The position numbers were made by a program, and so were the translations under genes. The notes below the pieces were generated by a model. That model saw nothing but the letters and a program-made list of their open reading frames with translations. It was not told the origin of the DNA and ran no database searches. Shown one piece after another: positions 23,657 to 34,230 of a stretch of 64,000 bases of DNA (the stretch's first letter is position 1; each line of letters begins with the position of its first letter). This DNA is from Timema cristinae. Lineage: Eukaryota > Arthropoda > Insecta > Phasmatodea > Timematidae. Location of the stretch: assembly GCA_039000515.1 (NCBI GenBank), contig JBCFYV010011172.1:74163941-74227940 (forward strand), written 5' to 3'.

Positions 23657-23965
23657 CAGCCCCGCAGTGTTGTGGGTAGTGCACTTGGGTACGAGTCTAG
23701 GGATCCCGGGTTCGATTCCCGGCTAGCACCTTGTGTATTTTTCCCGTAAAGGTAATCACCCCAAAGGTCACCATAGTTTGGTTAGTTAGGTTTAAGAGTT
23801 TCCACTAATTTCACACCCTCAACTCACTATCACCATCATCTCATCTCAACGGGGCATGGAATAAGCCTCCACAGAAAGGGTGTACGATTAGTACATTCGG
23901 AAGTCCTCTGAGCAACGGTACATTAGTACTGGTTGAGCCTTCCACTACTGAGCTACGATTGATAT
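23657..23965 (+). mobile_element. tRNA-derived SINE of a fourth family
   Basis: The head 'tgttgtgggtagtgc' and the perfect B-box context 'cgggttcgattcccgg' are tRNA-like. The acceptor stem and anticodon arm do not pair well enough for a functional tRNA. The body ends around 'ggggcatggaataagcctcc' and a region rich in 'gtacgattagtac'-type words. Only one copy is in the window. Confidence 0.6.
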
Positions 23966-26900
23966 AGCCCAGACGTACACTATTATATATCAGCCTTAAC
24001 TCCATAGTATAATATACAGATTGCTGGGTGGCGGATTCACATTCTTGGGAATATTTATGGAATTATATCTGGAATATGCCCATAGTTGATCTCAGTGTGG
24101 GAAAGCAGGGAGTTCCTTCCAGCCCCTGGGCTCGACACTCTAAGGTCATACCTCAACCTGATCACCCCACCCAAGCCTTGGCCCACGTGTTCATCGTGCG
24201 AGCCTCTATTTACTGAACACACACACTCACACACACCACAGATTTTCCCCGCGCTCTACTCGGGAGTGGGGGGGACATAGCCCAAGTAGGACAAGAACTG
24301 AAAGTTTCGCCCCTGGGAACTTCTCGACCACAAGTCTGTTGTTTGTTTCTATACGTTCGTAATGTTGAAAAAAAGAATTACCCGTGGACGTGTCGCAATT
24401 ATAATACCTCTTGAGAGGAGAAATTTCGTTGAAGCTGTGTACTAGTAATAATAGTAGTAATAATGGGTGACGGACCGGTTGGTCGGGCTGCGACTTGGGC
24501 GAATTTACTTTCTCCTGTTTGGGTCATCTTGGGGCGTCCCAAGTTGAGTAGCTTAGTGCTGAACGTTTCTGCACCGTCATTCGCTCATCTATTAATACTA
24601 GGTCAATGTGCCCTCTACGATGTAAATCTATATATTTTAAGAAAACAGTATGATGTGGAAAGCATATAATAAGAAATTGCAAACGCATTCGCCAATAAAT
24701 GGGATAGTAAACTACTGTGGAAATACACCCAGTATACATCCTACACCTTTAGGGTCAGCGTCTAGAAAGCTAGCGCACACCCAACTCTTCCAGTTAAAAT
24801 AATCAATCAATCAATATACCTTAAGCCTACAATGAGTTCAGATAATACCCATTTCACAATTCTTCGCACCAATGATCACGAGGTCTAAGGTGTTAAACTC
24901 ACAAGGTTACTTTTCACAAGTGATTTATAGTTATAATTTTGCCATTTTCTCTCGCCGCTAATGAGGGTGTACTTCCTATGGACTACTGTTTTATATTTAA
25001 ACTTTAGAATACAACCGTTTATAATAATTAAAAAATCCCAGTGGGTTAAAACACACACGCGGGGTCATTAGCGACTGAGACTAAACGTCTTGAGGTGAAT
25101 TCAGAATCACTCGTAGAATACATCATTTAAGATTTCCAAACAGATGACAACTAAATAAATTTACAAATTTTCCAAGGTTCAGACCAATTTATTTTATCTG
25201 TGATTGAATAATATTAGCTAAATGCTTCAAAAAGTGATCAATACTGCTAAAATAAACAACTAACTTTCTAGATACTTGTATACTATCCTACTAAAGTATA
25301 CAGGAAGAAAGAACCAAGTTGACCAATAGTCGGCTGCCTGACCACTCAGTCACGGATGCAAGAAGAATAAAACCAAGTTGACCTTACCCAACTCCCTTAC
25401 CACCCAGCCACGAAGAAGAAACGCTTAATTTCCTGTGTAAAGCAAGCAGCTCAAAGCGGGCGGGCCATGTTTATTTAATTCTGTGTGATAACACAGGACT
25501 TTGTTCTTGATCAGTTCGTTAACAAACACTTTTCGTGGAGCTCCTACAAACAAGCGAGCACGTGACACATCGGCTTTAAGATACAAGGAAAGAACAAACA
25601 ATAACAAAACAATGGTCTTAATCTATAAAGTCAACAACCGGAAACTTTTGCTAACACTTCAGCTCATGGCAGCTATTAGATTCAAACTCTAGGACAAGCA
25701 TTATTAAAACTATAGACAATCATAAACTCATCTAATTACCAACTCCCCTCAAGTTACCAAACTGTAGGTTTGTAAATCATCTTACGCATATTGAAACTTG
25801 GGACCTCTTTCTTCTCTACTACTACCCCCACCCCCACCCCACTTCACCTATTTGGCCAAAAAAACATGTGTTGATAAGTTTTGTGAGTTTTGATTTTTTT
25901 TTTTTTTTTTCTTTTCCAGATTTTTTAAGTGTGTCCCACCCTAAATCATTTGTAATTATTTTAGAGACAAGTTAATTTATTGAATCCTTAAATTGTCAGT
26001 AAATATGTTCTAATTTATTGTCTTAACCATTTGTTTCATTTAACGGTCTAAAATTAATGTTATCGAACAGGTGACATTATTTCCCAAACATTTAACATTG
26101 TGTAGACAAGCTATTGCATTGTGAGCCGTTTGTATTTTATTTCTGACGTATTGTATGTACAAAACAAGCAACATAAGTGGAGATAAGATGTCTGAAATAA
26201 ACTGGAATATGGTCGAGTTTACGATATGAAGAAGATAGTTTTCACATGTGTTAGATATGACTAGAACCACATACATACATACTAAGGTCTACACATGTTG
26301 TCAGCGGCATGTGTTACAAATTATTATCTAATTGAACATCATAAAAGCTAAAGTAAATGTTTCTTGCACCTAACCGATGGCGAAAGGTGTTGGCGTATTA
26401 GTAGGACCAAGAACTATGAGTCAGAACCAGGTCACTTAATTTTTGGGAAATATGCCAAGTGTTTTCAAATACAATGGATTAAAATGCTTATCTCTAATTA
26501 CTTTTTTATAATGTTAGTTTGGAATTTTTAATAGATACACAAAATAAAAAATACAATAAATAAAATACACGAGTTACAGTTTTTATTTGTATAAACGTAC
26601 ACACCAACGTGAGCAAAACAAACTCTGGCCCGGATTGTTGGGGTTCAAATCCGAGCCGGGTGCATTGGAGAATTATTTCGATTGATTCTATTCCATTCTC
26701 TGAACTAGCTAGTTCAATCAGGCTCAACTTTGATTCAAGTAATTTACTACCAGGCTAATAGGACGGGTACATAAACGAGTAGGATGTCCTACTAGAAACC
26801 AGCACCTGAGATATAAACAGGGTTCTTGAACACTTGATATTGAGATGGAGGAACCAGGGTCACTAGCATCCAGGGTGGGGCCAGAGGCATCCTCCGAGTA

Positions 26901-27073
26901 TTCAGGAGACAGATAAAATAGACCCCAAATTGATGACAACTCCGATATTTCTTAATTGACTCAATCAGTTTAATTTGTAAACAAAACAAGAGGGAAGGGA
27001 GGGGTGAGTAATTGTAAAAGATGAAAGAAAAGAATAATTGAATTAAAATCTTTTAGAAAGTATAGTCTGGGCG
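23966..27073. other. Long gene-free stretch with scattered old repeats
   Basis: Visible items are a tRNA-like B-box region near 26630-26670 ('ggggttcaaatccgagccgg'), a T-run at 25895-25911, a C-rich stretch near 25826-25846, and a patch at 26770-26910 whose words resemble the 82-bp array at the window start. No exon is supported. Confidence 0.5.
26770..26912. repeat. Possible relict relative of the 82-bp minisatellite
   Basis: It contains 'aaacagggttcttg', 'gaaccagggtcactagcat' and 'gagatggaggaaccagg'. These words and their order resemble the degenerate left edge at 128-328. There is no clear tandem period here. Confidence 0.35.
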
Positions 27074-27463
27074 TTAGGTGGGGATGCAAGGAACACGAGA
27101 AAAGGCGTTTTTTCAGTTTTTATAGAAAAACTTATTTTGTGTCCAAATAAATAATATATTGCTTCTATACAAACATAGAGTTTAATTTTCTTCGCGTGGT
27201 GATATCAACAGTTGTTGAATATCTGTTATGAGCGTAGTGGCCATTAACTAACAACCTTTTTAAAAGAAGAGAAAAAGTTTTCATGAATTTCAGAACACCC
27301 TTGACAAATATTAAGCTAATGTTGAGGTAACCATGTGAAGAAAATTAAACTCTATGTTTGTACTGGAGCAACATTTGATTTATCTTGACAAAAAAAGTTT
27401 TTGTTACAAAAGTGCAACAACACTTAGGCTAACTTTTCTCGCGTTTCTTCATCCCCACCTTAA
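27074..27463. mobile_element. Hairpin MITE, copy 2
   Basis: The left 'ttaggtggggatg' and right 'catccccaccttaa' ends are inverted. The left TTAA is eroded to TTAG. Inner arms include 'cgagaaaagg' against 'acttttctcg', and 'aaacatagagtttaatttt' against 'aattaaactctatgttt'. It belongs with the copies at 35466 and 36359, which share the 'gagaaaaagttttcat' centre. Confidence 0.88.
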
Positions 27464-27794
27464 GCGCGACTTGGTAACAGTTTAGATATATAGTGCTAAT
27501 AGACAAATTAGGCATAGAAAATAGACGTCGGTTAGTATTAGTAAGAAAGATCTTATTAATACATCAAGACCAACAACACACATGCATCCGCCTAGAGAGA
27601 GGATAGAGAACCTCCTGGTTCAAACAGCCTCCAGGATTAGAACCAAGGAAAATAGCGGTAGAGGTATCCAGTTAGTTATATTTGTACATCAGCAGTAGTT
27701 TATAAAAAATGTTCACAAAGTTATAAACTTGTGTATGAAAATGTTTATACTGGGAGGAAGAACAATACTATCTATGACCAGCATCGGTCGAGAC
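27464..27794. other. No recognisable feature
   Basis: AT-rich spacer between the hairpin MITE and the hAT pair. A short tRNA-like phrase near 27615-27650 is too weak to call. Confidence 0.4.
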
Positions 27795-28487
27795 CAGGGT
27801 TCACAACTCGCAGCCCGCGAGACCCATCTGACCGGCTCGCTTTTCTGCGACACTTTTATATTACTATCCGATCTGCAGTCATATACGCATCATAGTGTGT
27901 ACATTATTTTGAGTAACAAAAATAATTCAAATCTATTTCAAACTGTGTTATATATTTTTTATCACTTTAAATATTTGTTTGCGGGAATAATGATTTAGAT
28001 AATTTTATAAATACTGCTTAGGGTATTTCGCTAACTCACATAAATACCCGAGAAAATAAAAGTTTTTAAATATTTTAAATATACTTTAATGATTTTAAAT
28101 ACATATCATGAAATAGCTAGAATATACCTAACTTACTGTACATTGGTGGCTGAGCGGATAAACGTTCAAGCTCTGTTGGTCTCATTTACTTGTGTTGGGA
28201 GATCCTGGTTCGAATTCCAGCCAGATGTAAAAAGTGTCGGTTTTCCTAAATCATTTCCCACATTTCCTCCCCTCAGATGATGTTATATATCTTCTAAATT
28301 ATATCGTCCAGATCCCTTATCCTCTAGTGTGATTAAAATGTATGCAGAGTCCGGACGGGTAGTAAGGAACGCCACAAAAACAAGTATAGACTTAATTTAA
28401 GCAAACCTGTTTCTATAGGCTATGGTCCTGCAGCACCCCAGAGTTTGTGAATATGACCCTTGGAAGAATTTGAATTTGAGACCACTA
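27795..28487. mobile_element. hAT element, non-autonomous
   Basis: It starts 'cagggttcacaactcgcag' and ends 'gaatttgagaccacta', loosely inverted hAT-style termini. The 8-bp flanks 'gtcgagac' (27787-27794) and 'gtctagac' (28488-28495) differ at one position. A SINE at 28141-28375 interrupts it. No transposase frame remains. Confidence 0.65.
28141..28375 (+). mobile_element. tRNA-derived SINE inside a hAT element
   Basis: The head 'ggtggctgagcggataaacg' has a near-consensus A-box, and 'ctggttcgaattccagcc' is the B-box arm. The body 'ggttttcctaaatcatttcc' matches the type II body. The 3' end 'ggacgggtagtaaggaacg' is a mutated version of the shared tail. Confidence 0.75.
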
Positions 28488-28505
28488 GTCTAGACTCTAT
28501 AGAAG

Positions 28506-28781
28506 CAGCAGTACCAAATGGAGGACCGCGGTCCATATCCGACCACAGATACATTTTTAAGGACCATGATGAGATAGCAATAAACGGACGAAATGATGCT
28601 ATTTCGGTGATGGGCGAGTAGTAGACATGGAAGGCCATGAATAATAAATAAGTAAAAAAACTAAAAGGAAAGAAACCTATAGAGTTTGAACTTCTTGAGT
28701 CACTGTTAAAGTTTTGCTGGACAGCAGAAGTATGTCGAGTTTTTAAAACGGACCTCCATCAAAAATAATTGGGAACCCCTG
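28506..28781. mobile_element. Short hAT-type MITE
   Basis: The left 'cagcagtaccaaatggagg' and right 'cctccatcaaaaataattgg' plus 'gaacccctg' form imperfect inverted ends. The flanks are 'ctatagaag' and 'ctatagag', an 8-bp duplication with one extra base on the left. It lies about 10 bp from the previous hAT element's target repeat. Confidence 0.55.
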
Positions 28782-28789
28782 CTATAGAG

Positions 28790-28985
28790 TTTAGGACGTC
28801 ACTCTCTTGTTAAACTGGATTGACGGGGAGGTAGGGGTTCGAATCCCAGTCGGGTGTAGGGCCTACTGAGGTTTTTTTACTTAAACGTTTCCCATTCTTT
28901 CTCCACGTAGATTCGGGTCTATTTCCTTTACGACTTTATCTTTCTCATCCCTCCTTCAGTTAATATATGCATCCAAAGTCATTGT
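28790..28985 (+). mobile_element. Degenerate type II SINE
   Basis: 'aggggttcgaatcccagtcg' is the T-arm, followed by 'ggtttttttacttaaacg' and 'cattctttctccacgtag', a decayed version of the type II body. The shared tail is not present. Confidence 0.6.
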
Positions 28986-29175
28986 GGTAAAAAAAATTAT
29001 ATGAAGAGGAACACAAAGGAAATTAGGTGTGCGCTAGTGAGATCAGCCCCCGGGAAGATGGTGTTCGACAACCGGGATGAAGGAGGAACGCACCCTAGTA
29101 ACAAGAGAGGGACGTTGCGAGCTCTGACCAGCCTGCAGATGACGACACGACCTCCACGAGGTCAAGGTAGTCCAC

Positions 29176-29195
29176 ACATACACACACACACTCAC
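29176..29195. repeat. (CA)n at the intron start of the minus-strand gene
   Basis: On the transcribed minus strand the intron opens 'gtgagtgtgtgtgtgtatgtg', so the donor runs straight into a GT dinucleotide tract. Confidence 0.85.
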
Positions 29196-29522
29196 CTCCT
29201 TCATTCCATCCAGACGACCCAGACTCTTGGAACCTTGTATCGGCATCGGTTCCCCGACGACCAGCGTCGTTCGTCCTCGGGATTTGCTCCTCCTCTTCTC
29301 CAGAAGGTGTCTACTCCCTCGGGATCGTTTACCTCCTCCACCACCGCTACCGACGCCATCCGCCTCCGGGTCTGACTGCACCTCCCGGTATTCCTCCTTG
29401 GGTTGACGGGGCCGCGTCGGGCTCTTGTAGCGCCGTGACGCCTTGGGTGAACCGACGGGTGAAGTCACTGGTGATGCCAAGGGGCTGAGCGACTGGAGAC
29501 GCTGCACCAGGTTTCCAAACAT
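29196..29522 (-). CDS. Coding exon of an unrecognised host gene, N-terminal part
   Basis: From the ATG at 29522 the frame encodes 109 residues and ends in phase 0 at a strong donor ('gaaggag' then 'gtgagtgtg') at 29196/29195. The protein starts 'MFGNLVQRLQSLSPL'. It is rich in Ser-Pro ('SPVTSPVGSPKASRRYKSP') and acidic near 'KEEYREVQSDPEADG'. A Gly run follows at residues 58-64 and a basic segment at 65-84 ('KRSRGSRHLLEKRRSKSRGR'). It looks disordered and possibly phosphorylated, with nuclear-localisation-like basic clusters. The codon third positions are G/C-rich, unlike anything nearby. No family is recognised and the downstream exons lie outside or are unseen. A possible acceptor, 'tttgctaactag', just before the ATG suggests a 5' untranslated exon upstream. 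Confidence 0.6.
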
Positions 29523-29536
29523 CTTCTCCTTCACTA

Positions 29537-31099
29537 GTTAGCAAAGAGTGGGGGTGGGGGATAGACGCTAGCGAAGCGTCTCAAGATAACATAGCGAGTC
29601 CCCCAAAAATAAGTTGCCCCACCCCCTTTAAAATAAGCACGAAATTAGGTATGTTGGTTTTTCAAGCCTTTAAATAATCACACAGCAGTCCTTACGATCA
29701 AAGAACGCCTTGTTTAAACCCAAAGGATTTGCACCACAGGCGAGACTCCTCACCCAATGTTGCCAAACCAACAGGCAGCAAATTAACGTCAGGTCACCGT
29801 GTCCCTACTCAGGGTCTGCCCGATGGTGCCGGGGTAGTCGTCTCACATCACATAAACTTTTATCAATAGTCAAACACATTTTATTTAACATATCCAGTAC
29901 AACTACGAACACATAGACACGCACCTATCACCAATATCTATTGAACATTTTGGTATCACATTTAAATCAGGCCAAACTGAAACATTTGGGGAGCACTGTC
30001 AAACTCTTCGCGGATAAACATTTTTATTTTCATGTTATATAGTAATTAATTTATGGAAACTATGAAACCATTACTCTCCCCCATCATGGGAAAAACACAT
30101 AATCACTCACTGCTAAGTATTCAAAACCACCAGATAAGGTGATACGTATTCCAAACAGCCCCTTGGATATAGGTGCAAATCTATATTTTACTCACACGTA
30201 AGCGAAATCAACATCACGTGCCCTGAGGCGCAAAAAACAACACAAAAACACTGGATTCTCACAACACACTTTTTACAATCCAGCTTCGAAACACAATCGC
30301 TTAATCCGGGTTCAGAAACGGGAATCCCTCAGAGGGCACAGGTTTCCCCGAAACAAATAGCACATTTCAATAATGACACAGAAAATAAATGTTTACATCC
30401 AATGGAATTTGTTTATCATATTAAAGCCACGTGTGAAAGATTGCTTCAACGGACGCCAGGGTCGCACGCGCTACGCCCGACAGAAACCGACTGGACTGAA
30501 ACGCTAGCCTCGCATCACAGAACCCGACAATCAGCAAACAGGCCTCGGTCTGTGGTTGGGTGGCTTCCAACGCTGTCAGGAGAACCAACCAACAGACAAA
30601 AAATAAACTTCTCTCTCTCTTCGTGAATCTTCGGGAGACTCCGGGCGCAGCGGCCAGGGAGGTATGAGTTATCCCAACTATGTCCGTCTGTGAGATGAGG
30701 ATTATAATTTGAGCCGAGTTTTTTTTTAGGAGAGAAGAGAGTTAGGGTGGCGGGGTGAGGCGGGAGATGACGGCCCTTGGAACCAGGTGGTCTGAACGAC
30801 TTACAGACCTTGAAAATAGTTTTCAAATAATTTCTTCGATGGAGGCAGTGTTGGCTACAATAACATTACAGAGAATTACGGCTCAGGGAGACTGGAGTTC
30901 GATCACCCCAGGCTGCACCAAGTGTGGTTTCCCCACCCTCTCTACAAAATAATGCTGATGCATTCTCTTGAAATTCCTCAATAGCATTTTGTTTGTAAGT
31001 TAGTTTATCTCGTTGATAGTCAGTAGTTGCATAGACAGCGAATAAGAATAAAATATGTATGTTTCCCGGTGGTTCAGTTACAAGCCTCGTTTAATTCTA
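29537..31099. other. Region upstream of the minus-strand exon; CpG-rich patch at 30430-30660
   Basis: If the exon at 29196-29522 is the first coding exon, its promoter or leader exon may lie here. The patch at 30430-30660 ('gggtcgcacgcgctacgcccg', 'ctccgggcgcagcggcc') is the most CpG-dense non-coding stretch nearby and is a reasonable candidate. This is inference. A SINE-like T-arm lies at 30893-30912. Confidence 0.3.
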
Positions 31100-31326
31100 C
31101 AGTAGCCCCATAGCTTATTTGGTGCTGAGTGACAGTTTACAGCTGACGGGTTTGAAAAGTTACCGGACCATATTATGTATCCCTACGCCGAACCATATTA
31201 TCTGCAAAAACATGTGTTTAGCAGCTGTCACTTCTGACAGTCAAAATTTAGGTTTATACCTAAATGTTGACTTCAGAAGTCAGCTGTGAAATTTCAATCA
31301 GCACCAAATAAGCCATGGGGCTACTG
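31100..31326. mobile_element. Tc1/mariner-type MITE with nested palindrome
   Basis: The ends are 'cagtagccccatagctta' and its near mirror 'taagccatggggctactg', flanked on each side by TA. The CAGT terminus and TA target fit Tc1-like elements. The similarity extends inward to 'tttggtgctg' against 'cagcaccaaa'. A second internal palindrome lies around 'aggtttatacct' (31251-31262), with arms running out to 'cagctgtcacttctga' and 'tcagaagtcagctg'. There is no coding capacity. Confidence 0.8.
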
Positions 31327-31824
31327 TAGGAGCTTGTGCGTAATGTATTTTAGACTTGATAGTACTCGAGAATATATTGATTTAATTATACAGAGAGATA
31401 AATAGCTGGTACTAAGACAAGAGTGTTGCGAAGTTTGTTTGTAAGTCGTACACTTACATGTTTTAATTATTAATGCAAGATCAATGTAATATCAATCAGA
31501 AAAATATATTTTAATCATATCTAATAAATATATTCAAGAAAATGTTAAAAGATCAAAGAAGACATATTCTAATATTAGAATAGTTTTTACTTAAACTGAT
31601 TAGGTTTGATAAATAATCCAAGTATATTTTAGAAAAATATTTGTGAATATTTTCATATTAAACTAAGTGAGTTTAAAAAAAAAAAAATCTGATCATAAAT
31701 AAGGTTATTTTCTCTCCACTTTCAACCCTTGTTTATGAAGCTCATTATGAACTAACTTTTTTTAAAAAAAGATAGTTTTATACCTGCGTGCTTTTTTTTA
31801 TATATATATTATACCTTCCAGAAC
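31327..31824. other. No recognisable feature
   Basis: Very AT-rich, with an A-run at 31675-31687. Confidence 0.5.
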
Positions 31825-31825
31825 A

Positions 31826-32611
31826 TTAGCCTCGGTAGTTTAGGATCGTCAGTAGAAAGATGAAAGATACGACTTGAGATATGGTTGTAAATAGTGGGCT
31901 TTGGTTCTTCCCAGCTTCACACAGCTTCTGGGATCTCTCCTGGAAGGACACCTCGCAGGACGTATGGTAAATCTCCTGCAAGGACACATCAAAAGACGTG
32001 GGGAAACTCTCCTGGAAGGACACATTACAGAACGTGTGGGAGTAATCCTGGAAGGACACCTCACAGGATGTGTGGTAAATCTCCTGCAAGGATACACCAC
32101 AAGACGTGTGGGAACTCTCCTTGAAGGGCACATTACAGGACGTGTAGGAGCTACCCGGGAATGACACCTCACAGGAAATATGGTAGTAAATCTCCTGCAA
32201 GGACATATGACAAGAAGTGTAGGAGCAATCCTGGAAGAATACCTCACAGGACGAGTGGTAAATCTCCTTGGAGGACACCTCACATGACGTGTAGTAATAA
32301 ATCTCCTGCAAGGACACATCACAGGACGTGTGGAAGCTATCCTGGAAGGACCCCTGACAGGACATGTGGTAGTAAATCTCCTGCAAGGGCACATCACAAG
32401 ACGTGTGGGAGTTATCCTGTAAGAACACCTTACAGGACGTGGGGTAAATCTCCTGCAAGGACACATCACAAGACGTGGGGGAACTCACCTGGAAGGACAC
32501 CTCACAGGACATGTGGGAACTCTCCTGAAAGGATACATCACAGGATGTTTGAGAACTTTCCTGAAAGGGCACATTACAAAGACTTGTGGTAACTCTCGTG
32601 GAAGAGTACAT
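31826..32611 (-). CDS. Possible Cys-rich 12-residue-repeat protein (probably chance frame)
   Basis: An ATG at 32611 opens a 261-codon frame made of 12-residue units of the form C-(D/E)-V-S-F-Q-E-S-S-H-T-S, one Cys per unit. The 36-bp period keeps this frame open. It ends in a non-repeat tail, 'ISQVVSFIFLLTILNYRG', that is hydrophobic. Insertions here are in multiples of three (extra Tyr in 'EIYYHMSC'), unlike the right half of the array, where units lose 1-2 bp. Against a gene: other frames over the same array are also open, no introns or flanking signals are seen, and 36-bp repeats give open frames by chance. Confidence 0.15.
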   Translation of the reverse strand: MYSSTRVTTSLCNVPFQESSQTSCDVSFQESSHMSCEVSFQVSSPTSCDVSLQEIYPTSCKVFLQDNSHTSCDVPLQEIYYHMSCQGSFQDSFHTSCDVSLQEIYYYTSCEVSSKEIYHSSCEVFFQDCSYTSCHMSLQEIYYHISCEVSFPGSSYTSCNVPFKESSHTSCGVSLQEIYHTSCEVSFQDYSHTFCNVSFQESFPTSFDVSLQEIYHTSCEVSFQERSQKLCEAGKNQSPLFTTISQVVSFIFLLTILNYRG

Positions 32612-33475
32612 TACAAGACTTGTGGTAACTCACGTGGAAGAGCACATTACAAGACTTGTGGTAACTCACGTGGAAGAGCACATTACAAGACTTGTGGTAA
32701 CTGTCGTGGAAGAGCACATTACAAGACTTGTGGAAACTCACGTGGAAGAGCACATTACAAGACTTGTGGTAACTCTCGTGGAAGAGTACATTACAAGACT
32801 TGTGGTAACTCACGTGGAAGAGACACATTACAAGACTTGTGGTAACTCTCGTGGAAGAGCACATTACAAGACTTGTGGTAACTCTCGTGGAAGAGACATT
32901 ACAAGACTTGTGGTAACTCACGTGGAAGAGCACATTAAAAGACTTGTAGTAACTCTAGTGGAAGGGCACATAACAAGACTTGTGGTAGCTCATCGTGGAA
33001 GGGCACATTACAAGACTTGTGGTAACTCTCGTGGAAGAGCACATTACAAGACTTGTGGTAACTCTCGTGGAAGAGCACATTAAAGACTTGTGGAAACTCA
33101 CGTGGAAGAGCACATTAAAGACTTGTGGTAACTCTCGTGGAAGAGTACATTACAAGACTTGTGGTAACTCACGTGGAAGAGCACATTACAAGACTTGTGG
33201 TAACTCACGTGGAAGAGCACATTACAAGACTTGTGGTAACTCTCGTGGAAGAGCACATTACAAGACTTGTGGTAACTCACGTGGAAGAGCACATTAAAGA
33301 CTTGTAGTAACTCTAGTGGAAGGGCACATAACAAGACTTGTGGTAGCTCACGTGGAAGGGCACATTACAAGACTTGTGGTAACTCTCGTGAAAGGGCACA
33401 TTACAAGACTTGTGGTAACTCTCGTGGAAGAGCACATTACAAGACTTTGTGGTAACTCTCGTGGAAGGGCACATC
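31925..33475. repeat. Minisatellite, 36-bp unit, about 43 copies
   Basis: The left half (to about 32580) has units of the form 'ctcctggaaggacacctcac' plus 'aggacgtgtgg'. They alternate with 'atctcctgcaaggacacatc', giving a 72-75-bp higher-order pair. The right half has nearly identical units, 'ctcgtggaagagcacattac' plus 'aagacttgtggta'. In ten of these, near 32631, 32667, 32739, 32811, 32919, 33099, 33170, 33206, 33278 and 33349, the unit contains CACGTG in place of CTCGTG. Both halves have the same 36-bp period and aligned words, so they are one family with two homogenised domains. Confidence 0.95.
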
Positions 33476-34171
33476 CCAGGATAACTGGGACTTTATATGC
33501 GCTAATGTATTTCTATTCCTTAGATTAAACTGCCAATACCCGTGCTTATTTTAATTGTGTGTTTAACACAAGGGTTAGCAATGACAGTACAGACTACCGC
33601 AAATTAAACGTTATAACCTGAGTAACTAAGACAGAGAGGGTTAATTTGTAGTATGGAGAGGTTATTCCCTTAATCGAGGATGTCCATAATGTTCCACACC
33701 CGAGTGTACATAATGGCGCACATAGTTGGTGGATGAGTGTTTCATTGTTCCCGCGAAATACCGAGGATACTGGGCGGGGTCACCTTTACTAGGCTGGCCA
33801 CAACATTCCAGCCATATTCTATCAATGGAGTTCGGGAGAGATTTCTTTATTAGCATGATTGTATTAGTTATCAAAAATACATAAAAAGAAACAATGTAAG
33901 AAGTTTTTTTTACATTCATATAAATACATCAACATAGTCCTAACAATTCTAAAACATAAAAATAATACAGTGTTATCAATTATTTGTAGACCCACAAACT
34001 GCGGAGACAGTTTTTACCTTACATTATATTTTTCAGTAATTGCTATGCAGATCGTTATTTGGGAAACTTTAGGTTAATTATAATCAATAAAAAGATATTA
34101 CCAACGTTTTACTAACGAAGAACCTATTTTAGCAAATAGTTTTAAAGTAGGGTAGTACTAATTATTACTCT
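33476..34171. other. No recognisable feature
   Basis: AT-rich spacer right of the 36-bp array, with no supported exon or repeat. Confidence 0.45.
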
Positions 34172-34184
34172 AATAGGTAAAATC

Positions 34185-34217
34185 CCGAACGGGTAGTAAG
34201 ACGTGGTGCTAAATAAT
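34185..34217 (+). mobile_element. 33-bp SINE tail with perfect target duplication
   Basis: Only 'ccgaacgggtagtaagacg', 'tggtgcta' and a short AAT tail are present. The 13-bp repeat 'aataggtaaaatc' flanks it exactly, at 34172-34184 and 34218-34230. This is an extremely 5'-truncated insertion. Confidence 0.93.
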
Positions 34218-34230
34218 AATAGGTAAAATC

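Noticed and set aside
23657..23735. tRNA gene
   Set aside because: The T-arm is perfect but the acceptor and anticodon stems do not pair, and a SINE-like body follows.
29001..29375. 124-codon plus-strand frame opposite the host exon
   Set aside because: It is the antisense shadow of a GC-rich exon and includes the CA run.
31894..33528. Many open frames of 60-165 codons on both strands in the 36-bp array
   Set aside because: A period divisible by three keeps all frames open once one unit lacks stops. Frames are open on both strands together, which is not how a gene looks.
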